Shown here piece by piece: positions 35,643 to 41,915 of a stretch of DNA of 49,412 nucleotides. The notes beneath the pieces are model-generated. The model was not told the DNA's origin and did not search any database. It worked only from the letters and a program-made list of their open reading frames with translations. The first letter of the stretch is position 1. Every line of letters begins with the position of its first letter. Both the position numbers and the translations under genes were made by a program. Origin of the DNA: Cryobacterium sinapicolor. Lineage in GTDB: Bacteria; Actinomycetota; Actinomycetes; Actinomycetales; Microbacteriaceae. Location: the NCBI RefSeq assembly GCF_004403465.1, contig NZ_SOGQ01000025.1:1-49412 (forward strand), in the 5' to 3' direction.

Positions 35643-36215
35643 CTAAATGCGGCTGATGGAGAGCAGGGTGAGGCTGGGCCGGTGCAGGTGCAGCGGAATC
35701 TCCCGGAAGGAGCCGACGACGAAACCGGCGGCCTCGAGCAGGCGCCGACAGAACGACGGGTGCCGGGACAGCAGGACCAGGCCGCCGAGGACCAGCAGCA
35801 GGGAACAGGTCGTCGCGAGGGCGGCCATGCCCGACATCGCATTCGTGTCGGCGCTGCTGACGGCGCCGGCGGATGCTGCGGTGTGCTCGGCCCCGGAATG
35901 CGGGCCGGCCGTCATCGCGGTCATGGTCACTGCCGCGGTCAGAGCTCCTGCGGCGGTCGCGGTCGTAGCCGTTGTAATGGTCATGGTCGTGGTCGTGGTC
36001 GTGGTCGTGGCTGTGGTCGTGGCTGTGGCTGTGGCTGCGGCGGCGGCGGCGGAGAGGCTGTGACCCGGGGCATGGCCCAGGCCGTGCCCCGGGCCGGCCG
36101 AATGCACGGCGAGCAGGCAGAGCAGCATCGCGGCCAGCGTGAGCGCCGCCAGGACGGCGGAGTGAACGACCCGGCGGCCACCACGGAACGAGATCGCGTC
36201 GCGCGTGTGCAGCAT
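35643..36215 (-). CDS. DUF6153-like membrane protein with a low-complexity Thr/Ala tract
   Basis: This 190-residue protein has an N-terminal helix (VLAALTLAAMLLCLLAVHSA, about 18-37) followed by a His-rich patch (GHGLGHAPGHS). A long Ala/Thr tract (about 55-95) comes next, then a second helix (TTCSLLLVLGGLVLLSRHP, about 140-158) and a basic tail. The order resembles DUF6153 proteins found beside copper genes. The Thr/Ala tract is coded by GTGGTC-type hexamers, which in the neighbouring frame encode alternating His-Asp, a plausible metal-binding run. Both membrane helices are in the called frame, so it is probably right, but a pair of compensating frameshifts cannot be excluded. ATG at 36215 chosen as it directly precedes the helix. 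Confidence 0.6.
   Translation of the reverse strand: MLHTRDAISFRGGRRVVHSAVLAALTLAAMLLCLLAVHSAGPGHGLGHAPGHSLSAAAAAATATATTTATTTTTTTTMTITTATTATAAGALTAAVTMTAMTAGPHSGAEHTAASAGAVSSADTNAMSGMAALATTCSLLLVLGGLVLLSRHPSFCRRLLEAAGFVVGSFREIPLHLHRPSLTLLSISRI
35979..36051. repeat. hexanucleotide (GTGGTC) and CGG tract inside the DUF6153-like gene
   Basis: From about 35979 to 36035 the plus strand is a run of GGTCGT/GGTCAT/GGCTGT-type hexamers, followed by a pure CGG run at about 36037-36051. Whole-unit slippage preserves the reading frame, changing only tract length; single-base errors would switch between Thr/Ala and His/Asp coding. Confidence 0.85.
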
Positions 36216-36322
36216 GCCGCCTCCGTCCGGATTGTGGTCTGGGCATCCGTCTGGCCGATCGTTGAACCTTGGATACCCCCTCAGGCTATACCCGGGCGGA
36301 TCGACGCCGGCTGGGAGCGGGC

Positions 36323-36598
36323 TCACCCCCAGTCGAGGGCGAGCACCCAGGACCCGTCGATGTCGCGCCGCAGGTCGTAGCGGTGCTGTTCCTCGTCGCC
36401 ACGCGAGGCGTCGAGGCGCCAGAGTTCGGTGTCGATGCGGGACGGAACGCCGCCGGCGTTCTCCCACCAGCGGGTGCGGGTGAAGATCGCCTGCGGCTGG
36501 CCGATGACGGTGTGCTCGAACCGGTTCCAGATGAATGCGCGCGGGTCGCCGTCGACGGACAGCTCCACGTTGACGACCGCGTCGATGATCTGAGGCAT
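36323..36598 (-). CDS. DUF6504-like small protein
   Basis: This 91-residue protein, MPQIIDAVVNVELSVDGDPR followed by AFIWNRFEHTVIGQPQAIF and a double-Trp segment RTRWWENAGG, ends RYDLRRDIDGSWVLALDWG. The order (basic nucleic-acid-like strand, TRTRWW, then L/Y-D repeats) recalls the DUF6504 proteins that occur with ImuB/DnaE2 mutasome genes in actinobacteria. ATG 36598 has an excellent AAGGGAG seven bases upstream. A LexA-like box lies 21 bp further upstream, so SOS induction is inferred. No polymerase gene is adjacent here. Function is not established. Confidence 0.65.
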   Translation of the reverse strand: MPQIIDAVVNVELSVDGDPRAFIWNRFEHTVIGQPQAIFTRTRWWENAGGVPSRIDTELWRLDASRGDEEQHRYDLRRDIDGSWVLALDWG

Positions 36599-36618
36599 GC
36601 GTGGCTCCCTTGATTTCA

Positions 36619-36634
36619 TCGAACATTTATTCGA
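36619..36634. promoter_or_regulatory. LexA/SOS-box-like operator before the DUF6504-like gene
   Basis: TCGAACATTTATTCGA matches the actinobacterial LexA consensus TCGAAC-N4-GTTCGA at 11 of 12 defined positions. It ends 21 bp before the leftward ATG (36598), overlapping the expected promoter. A damage-inducible DUF6504-like gene is consistent with its usual association with translesion polymerase genes. Confidence 0.6.
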
Positions 36635-36764
36635 TTCTGCGAGTGTAGTTCATGCCACCGACACTCGCCAGACCCGCTCAAGAATTCGTTCGCGCTCCAC
36701 TCCGATCGTGGCCGGGCGGCAAAGAAAGTGCACAAATCACCCAACATGACCAAACCTCACTAGT

Positions 36765-36803
36765 GTTCGTTACGAACTATCCACGACCAGCGAGACCGTC
36801 TCG
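36765..36803. promoter_or_regulatory. two short palindromes upstream of the secreted protein gene
   Basis: GTTCGTTACGAAC (36765-36777) is a perfect odd palindrome and CGAGACCGTCTCG (36791-36803) a second one, together 25-65 bp before the GTG at 36829. This spacing is where an operator pair would control a rightward promoter. No regulator gene is next to it. Confidence 0.45.
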
Positions 36804-36828
36804 TTGGCGGCTAACCAAGGAGACAATC

Positions 36829-37527
36829 GTGAAACGACATTCCATAGGAATTCTGGGGGCTTCCGCCGTTGCGTTGCTCGCGGCGGCCACACTCGGGTCC
36901 AGCGCAGCTCAAGCGCACAGTCCTGGGCACTCCGGCGACCAAAAAACGGTTTCACTGTCCGCCGATCTCACGGAGCTCAACGGCTCCGGGGCATCCGGAA
37001 CGGCTGCGGCAACAGTTCGCAACCAGAGGATCACGCACATTGAAGTGCATGCTTCTGGGCTGTCGCCGGACGCTCCGCATGCGCAACACATCCACTACGG
37101 CGAGCAAGCGTTGAACGAGTGCCCCACACTGGCACTGGACAGCAACGGTGATGGCCGCTTGAACACCGTTGAGGGGATTCCCGCGTACGGTCCTGTCGTT
37201 GTGTCGCTGAACACAACAGGTGACACGACTCCCGCGAGCTTTCTCGATGTGACTCGTTTCCCGGTGTCTGAGAGCGGCAGCTACCACTACAGCCGGGATA
37301 ACATCCGCATCACCAAGGTGGCGGGAACGGGCTACCCCGGACCCGACGGCACAGGGTCGGCGAAAGAGATCGCTGATTCCATCCGCGAGGGCGAAGGCGT
37401 CGTCGTGATCCATGGCGTCGACTACAACGGTAACGGCGAGTACGACTTCAGCCGAGGTGCAAGCGAACTCGACCCGACCCTGCCTGCAGAAGCGACGGAC
37501 CCGGCCGCCTGCGGCATCCTCGAATAG
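36829..37527 (+). CDS. secreted CHRD-like protein with an EF-hand-like loop
   Basis: This 232-residue protein has a Sec signal peptide (1-31: ILGASAVALLAAATLGSSAA, cleavage after AQA) with a following HSPGHSGDQ. The mature domain contains VHASGLSPDAPHAQHIHYGE, a His-rich strand like those of CHRD-fold secreted proteins, and a Ca-binding-like loop ALDSNGDGRLNTVEGIP of EF-hand type. A second acidic loop DYNGNGEYDFS lies near the end. GTG 36829 has AAGGAG seven bases upstream, a strong match. Codon use is less GC-ending (GTT, GCT, CGT frequent) than its neighbours, hinting at recent arrival or a different expression class. It stands alone between the divergent DUF6504-like gene and a convergent gntK. 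Function is unknown; an exported calcium-binding protein is the most one can say. Confidence 0.65.
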   Translation: MKRHSIGILGASAVALLAAATLGSSAAQAHSPGHSGDQKTVSLSADLTELNGSGASGTAAATVRNQRITHIEVHASGLSPDAPHAQHIHYGEQALNECPTLALDSNGDGRLNTVEGIPAYGPVVVSLNTTGDTTPASFLDVTRFPVSESGSYHYSRDNIRITKVAGTGYPGPDGTGSAKEIADSIREGEGVVVIHGVDYNGNGEYDFSRGASELDPTLPAEATDPAACGILE

Positions 37528-37556
37528 GCACACGCCCACAACCCCCTTTGGGTAAC

Positions 37557-37597
37557 GACCGCCGGTGGCTCGTCATCAATGACGGGCCACCGCGGTC
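37557..37597. terminator. bidirectional hairpin between convergent genes
   Basis: GACCGCCGGTGGCTCGTCAT (37557-37576) pairs with ATGACGGGCCACCGCGGTC (37579-37597) with one bulge and one T:G wobble over about 19 bp. It lies 30 bp after the secreted-protein stop and 29 bp before the gntK stop, so it can terminate both. Confidence 0.8.
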
Positions 37598-37625
37598 TGG
37601 CGGAGGAACGGGGAAATTGGTCGGC

Positions 37626-38216
37626 CTACGTCCTCGGCCGGGGGACGGGGCGCGGCACCGATGACTTGCCCGGTTCCGGCGCGCCCAGGCTCGACGACCC
37701 GGGACGGGGCGTGAGCCCCAGTCGCCGCACGATTTCGGCGGCCTCCTCCGCCGGCGCGCGGCCGGCGTCGATGGAGATCGCACGCTCGTCGGCGTCCGGC
37801 ACCTCGAGCGTGGCCACCTGCGAATCGAGCAGGGAGGTCGGCATGTAGTGGTCGTGCCGCGCGGCTAGGCGGCGACCGATCAGGTCCGTCGATCCGGTCA
37901 GGTGCACGAAGATCACGTTGTGCTCGCGCAGCACGTCGCGGTAGCGGCGTTTGAGCGCCGAGCAGGTGATGATGCCCGGCACCCCGGCCATGGTGTGCTC
38001 GATGATCCACGACGAGACCGTGTCGAGCCAGGGCGCGCGGTCCTCGTCGTTCAGGGGCCGGCCGGCCGACATCTTGTCGATGTTCTCTTGAGGATGCAGG
38101 TCGTCGCCCTCCTCGAGGTCCCAGCCGAGCTGGCCGGCGAGAAGCCCTGCCACGGTGGACTTGCCGGATCCGGAGATGCCCATGATCACGAGCACGGGTT
38201 GCTGGGTGTCGAACAT
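37626..38216 (-). CDS. gntK: gluconokinase
   Basis: This 196-residue P-loop kinase phosphorylates gluconate to 6-phosphogluconate, feeding the pentose-phosphate or Entner-Doudoroff route. Walker A GISGSGKST (13-21), EGDDLHPQENIDKMSAGRPL with the gluconate-contacting residues, WLDTVSSWI, CSALKRRYRDVLR and DHYMPTSLLDSQ are all typical. The C-terminal 25 residues (Ser/Pro/Arg-rich) go beyond the usual end. Its ATG begins one base after the gntP stop, giving tight coupling. The divergent GntR-type gene probably controls the pair. Confidence 0.95.
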   Translation of the reverse strand: MFDTQQPVLVIMGISGSGKSTVAGLLAGQLGWDLEEGDDLHPQENIDKMSAGRPLNDEDRAPWLDTVSSWIIEHTMAGVPGIITCSALKRRYRDVLREHNVIFVHLTGSTDLIGRRLAARHDHYMPTSLLDSQVATLEVPDADERAISIDAGRAPAEEAAEIVRRLGLTPRPGSSSLGAPEPGKSSVPRPVPRPRT

Positions 38217-38217
38217 G

Positions 38218-39621
38218 CTAGATCACGATATTCAGGAGGAGGACGCCCGCAAGCCCGACCACGGAGATGAGGCATTCCATCACGGTCCAGGTCTTCAGGT
38301 TCTGCCCGACGGTCGTGCCGAGGTACTCCTTGACCAGCCAGAATCCGGCGTCGTTGACGTGGGAGAGGAACAGGGATCCGGCGCCGATGGCGAGAACCAT
38401 CAGCGAGACATCCGTGCCGCCCAGGCTGGCGGCGACGGGGGCGAGGATGCCCGCGGCCGTCACGGTGGCGACTGTGGCGGAGCCGGTGGCGACCCGGATC
38501 AGGGCCGCGACGAACCAGGCGAGCAAGAGCACCGAGATGCTGCTGCCGGCCACGGCGTCGGCGATGACGGTGCCGATGCCGGTGTCGATCAATACCTGCT
38601 TGAATCCGCCGCCCGCGCCCACAATGAGCAGGATGCCCGCGATCGGCGGCAAGGAGTCGGAGAGCGACTTTGCGACGGCGGAGCGGTCCATGCCGCCACC
38701 GCGACCGAAGACGATCATGGCGTAGATCACGGCGATGCCGAGGGCGATCATCGGGGTGCCGAGGAAGTCGAGCGTGGCGTTGAGCGGCGAGGTGGAGCCC
38801 GGGTTGGTCGCATCGGCGATCGACCGGGCGAGCATCAGCACGACGGGGAGCAGGATGCCCGAGATGGTGATCAGGAAGCTCGGTCGGCGAGCGTTCTCGC
38901 CCAAACCCTGTTCCTCGTTGGTGAGGAACAGGGCCGGCACGGGCACGGAGACCCAGCGGCTCGCGTACTTGCTGAAGATCGGGCCGGCAATGATGACGGT
39001 CGGGATGGCGATCAGCACGCCGATCGCGAGGGTGAGCCCGAGGTTCGCATCGAGCGTGGTCACGGCCACCAGCGGGCCGGGGTGCGGCGGCACCAAGCCG
39101 TGCATGACGGACAGGCCGGCGAGGGCCGGGATGGCGATGCGGATGAGTGAGAGCCCGCTGCGGCGGGCCACCAGGATGATCACCGGGATGAGCAGCACGA
39201 GGCCGACCTCGAAGAACATCGGCAGGCCGATCAGCCCGCCGATCAGGGCCATCGTCCAGGGCAGGGTGCGGGCGCTCGAGCGGGTGACCAGCGAGTCGAC
39301 GATGCGGTCGGCTCCGCCGGAGTCGGCGAGCAGCTTGCCGAACATGGCGCCGAAGCCGACCAGGATGCCGACGCCGGCCATGGTGGAGCCGAAGCCGGTA
39401 CTGAAACTCGTGACGGCGGCGGCCGGAGCCAAACCGGCCCCGACGCCGACGCCCACGGCCCCGATCGAGAGGGCGAGGAAGGGATGCACCTTGAGCCAGG
39501 TGATGAGCAGGATGATCACCGCGACGCCGACGAGGGCGGCGATGATGAGCTGGAGGTCGCTGCCGGCCGGTTCGATCGGAACCACCGGGGCCGCACAGGG
39601 AAGAATCATCTGAATTTCCAT
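38218..39621 (-). CDS. gntP: gluconate:H+ symporter, GntP family
   Basis: This 467-residue permease has about 12-14 helices, including LQLIIAALVGVAVIILLITW, TALPWT-like segments, and GLVPPHPGPLVAVTTL, a GntP signature with consecutive prolines. VILLIVGAGGGFKQVL-type and FLSHVNDAGFWLVKEYLG (the conserved HVNDAGFW) are further signatures. It imports gluconate for the gluconokinase just downstream. ATG 39621 and ATG 39609 are both possible starts; the second has GGA eight bases upstream and would shorten the protein by four residues. The upstream region holds the 16-bp palindrome shared with the divergent regulator. Confidence 0.94.
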   Translation of the reverse strand: MEIQMILPCAAPVVPIEPAGSDLQLIIAALVGVAVIILLITWLKVHPFLALSIGAVGVGVGAGLAPAAAVTSFSTGFGSTMAGVGILVGFGAMFGKLLADSGGADRIVDSLVTRSSARTLPWTMALIGGLIGLPMFFEVGLVLLIPVIILVARRSGLSLIRIAIPALAGLSVMHGLVPPHPGPLVAVTTLDANLGLTLAIGVLIAIPTVIIAGPIFSKYASRWVSVPVPALFLTNEEQGLGENARRPSFLITISGILLPVVLMLARSIADATNPGSTSPLNATLDFLGTPMIALGIAVIYAMIVFGRGGGMDRSAVAKSLSDSLPPIAGILLIVGAGGGFKQVLIDTGIGTVIADAVAGSSISVLLLAWFVAALIRVATGSATVATVTAAGILAPVAASLGGTDVSLMVLAIGAGSLFLSHVNDAGFWLVKEYLGTTVGQNLKTWTVMECLISVVGLAGVLLLNIVI

Positions 39622-39657
39622 TCCGAGGCTGCTTCACTGCGACCTCATTGTCCAATA

Positions 39658-39673
39658 ATCTGATTAATCAGAT
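39658..39673. promoter_or_regulatory. perfect 16-bp palindrome, likely GntR/FadR operator
   Basis: ATCTGATTAATCAGAT is an exact palindrome in the 165-bp spacer between gntP and the divergent FadR/GntR-type gene, and sits about 36 bp before the gntP ATG. It is much more AT-rich than its surroundings. A dimeric winged-helix regulator binding here could control both directions. Confidence 0.75.
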
Positions 39674-39786
39674 ATTTGAGTGTGACACACGAATCGCGAC
39701 TCCGGGACCAACGCCGGTACGATCACGATGGGGGACGCCGCGATGACGCGGCGACGCGCGCGGCCAGGCCGCAGGGAGAAGCAGAG

Positions 39787-40536
39787 ATGAACCGTGGGGC
39801 GGGCGCCGGAGTGTGGCGTGAACGAGGACTTCACGCGCGGGTATTGAACTCGCTGGGCCAACAGATCGTCGACGGCGGATTCCCGCCCGGCGACATCCTG
39901 GACCTTGACCTGATCAGTACGGAATTCGCGGTATCCCGCTCGGTGCTGCGCGAGGCGCTGCGGGTGCTGCAGTCGCTGGGCATGGTCGAGCCGCGGCAGC
40001 GGGTGGGCACCCAGGTGCTGCCCCGCGAGTCCTGGGACCTGATGCACCCGCAGATCATCTACTGGCGCGGCCGCGGCACCGACTATCTCACCCAGATGCG
40101 CGAGATGCTCGAATTGCGTCTCGGCATCGAACCCGTGGCCGCCCGGCTGAGCGCGCGCCTGATGACGGCGGAGCAGTTGGACGCCGTGCGGGCGGCAGCC
40201 GAGGCCATGGTCGCGGCCGACCTCGCCGGCGACGGCCGTCGGTTCCTCGAGGCCGACATCGACTTCCACTCCCTGATCCTGAGCGGCTCCGGCAACAGCG
40301 TGATGGGGCACTTCGCCGGCACGGTCGCCGCGCTCCTGCGCACGCGCGAAGAGGAGAAGCGCTTCACCATCACCGAGTACACACCACCCTCGGCCCACCG
40401 GCACAACCAACTGGCCGAGGCCCTGCACGAGCGTGACGAGGATGCCGCGTACCGCTGGTCCTATGCCACGATCGAGGCCACCCTGACCGAGTTCATCCAG
40501 GAATCGGGCCGCGCCGAACTGGGGCTCGAGGCCTGA
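39787..40536 (+). CDS. FadR/GntR-family gluconate operon regulator
   Basis: This 249-residue protein has a winged helix in the first 75 residues (LNSLGQQIVDGGFPPGDILD, then TEFAVSRSVLREALRVLQSL and MVEPRQRVGTQVLP) and a FCD effector domain after about 95. The FCD domain has ELRLGIEPVAARLSARL, DFHSLILSGSGNSVM and HRHNQLAEALHERDEDAAYR; the Asp and His residues match the metal-binding FCD pattern. It is divergent from gntP across the palindrome, so it is the likely repressor, with gluconate or a phosphate derivative as inducer. ATG 39787 has GGGAG nine bases upstream; the longer frame to 39676 overlaps the promoter. Confidence 0.9.
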   Translation: MNRGAGAGVWRERGLHARVLNSLGQQIVDGGFPPGDILDLDLISTEFAVSRSVLREALRVLQSLGMVEPRQRVGTQVLPRESWDLMHPQIIYWRGRGTDYLTQMREMLELRLGIEPVAARLSARLMTAEQLDAVRAAAEAMVAADLAGDGRRFLEADIDFHSLILSGSGNSVMGHFAGTVAALLRTREEEKRFTITEYTPPSAHRHNQLAEALHERDEDAAYRWSYATIEATLTEFIQESGRAELGLEA

Positions 40537-40570
40537 GGATCGTCGCCCGGACTCGGGGCGTCGCCCGGGC

Positions 40571-41857
40571 TTAGAGCCGGGCGAGCAGCTCGATGTCCTC
40601 CAGGAATTCGCTGGCGACCTGGGCGGACACGGTGGTGCGGGTCGACCGGATCGCGGCCAGATAGTCCTCGGTGCTCGGGCCGCCGGGCGTCGACTCGTCC
40701 GCCCCCTCGAACAGTGCGCGTTCCAGAGCCTGCTGGGAGGCACGCCGGGCGGCGTATTCAATGTCGGCCGGGGAGAACCCGTCGCTCGCGGCGACAAGCG
40801 CATCGAGGTCGACCGTGCCTTTCCTGCCTTCGGGGATATAGCGCTCCCAGATGGCCTGGCGAGCGGCGACATCCGGAAGCCCGATCGGTATGACGTAGTC
40901 GAAGCGCCCGTGCCGGAGGAAGGCGGAATCGAGGGCGCGGATGAAGTTCGTGGCGCAGACCAGGAGTCGGCCGGGCTGCTCGCGGAAGGCCGGGATGATC
41001 TTGAGCAGCTCATTGGTGACGCCCTGCAGGGCCGAGGGCGGCTCACCGCCGCGCTGCGCCGCGATCTCCTCGACCTCGTCGATGAAGACGACCGCATGCT
41101 CCAGTTCGGAGATCTTCAGGAAGGTCTCCCGGAGCGCCCCGGCGAGGCCCTTGGGGTCGGCCGCGAGCCGCGACGGGAAGACCTCGACGAAGGGCCACTC
41201 CAGGCGCGACGCGATGGCCTTGGCGAAGGTGGTCTTGCCGGTTCCGGGAGGACCGAAGAGCACGACCGCCTTCGGCGGCACGACGCCGTACTGCTCGGCC
41301 ATGTCCGGTTTGGCCAGCGGCATGACGAGCCGGCGCTCGAGCAGCTCCTTCTCGGTGCGCATGCCGCCGACGCCCTCCCAGAGGTCGCGGGGCAGGATGC
41401 GCCCACCCAGTTCGCTGAGCGAGCGCAGCTCCTCACGCTGCACCGGGATGTGGCGCTCGAAGTAGCGCAGGTGCTGCTTGACCTCGAAGCCGCGCTTCAC
41501 GAAGGCGTCGACGCGGGTGGCCGATTCGGGCATCAGCGCGGACAGCTTGGTCAACGCGTGCCGGGACATCTTCTTCTCGAGGGCAGCCAGCAGCGCCGTG
41601 CCGATGCCGCGCCCCTGGTAGCGCTGCGCGGTGGCCAGGAAGACCACCCAGCCCTGGGCGTGGGCGGCGCGGCCCACGGCGGCCCCGACGACCTCGTCGC
41701 CGTGAAGGGCGATCACGGCGTCGTCCTTCTGGCAGGAGGCCAGCACCTCGGACAGCCCGTAGACGGGCTCCGTCTTGGCGGCCGTGATCTCCTCCCAGAG
41801 GCGGAGGATGCCGTCCAGGTCATCAGAGTGAAAGTCGCGGATCCGCCAACCAGTCAT
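40571..41857 (-). CDS. GNAT acetyltransferase fused to AAA+ ATPase
   Basis: This 428-residue fusion has a GNAT domain at 1-140: QRYQGRGIGTALLAALE (78-95) is the acetyl-CoA loop, and VDAFVKRGFEVKQHLRYFER the C-terminal strand region. The AAA+ domain at 150-428 has Walker A GPPGTGKT (202-209), Walker B VVFIDEVEEI (256-265), sensor-1 Asn304 (CATNFIRALD) and the second region of homology FLRHGRFD with arginine-finger candidates Arg315 and Arg318. The ATPase part is close in style to FtsH/Vps4-type classic AAA domains, without a peptidase or ClpP loop. The acetyltransferase might mark or regulate a substrate that the ATPase unfolds, or act on the ATPase itself; both are inference. ATG 41857 directly precedes the GNAT domain. 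Confidence 0.88.
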   Translation of the reverse strand: MTGWRIRDFHSDDLDGILRLWEEITAAKTEPVYGLSEVLASCQKDDAVIALHGDEVVGAAVGRAAHAQGWVVFLATAQRYQGRGIGTALLAALEKKMSRHALTKLSALMPESATRVDAFVKRGFEVKQHLRYFERHIPVQREELRSLSELGGRILPRDLWEGVGGMRTEKELLERRLVMPLAKPDMAEQYGVVPPKAVVLFGPPGTGKTTFAKAIASRLEWPFVEVFPSRLAADPKGLAGALRETFLKISELEHAVVFIDEVEEIAAQRGGEPPSALQGVTNELLKIIPAFREQPGRLLVCATNFIRALDSAFLRHGRFDYVIPIGLPDVAARQAIWERYIPEGRKGTVDLDALVAASDGFSPADIEYAARRASQQALERALFEGADESTPGGPSTEDYLAAIRSTRTTVSAQVASEFLEDIELLARL

Positions 41858-41915
41858 GAGAGCTCCTTTGCGCCGGCACGTACGCCTCCCAATCTATGGC
41901 ACGCGCCCGTCTGGA

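Noticed and set aside
35080..36246. Long leftward frame with a His-Asp run
   Set aside because: It runs antisense-phase through DUF305 and lacks the membrane helices seen in the called frame; only the repeat tract is of interest and is reported as a finding.
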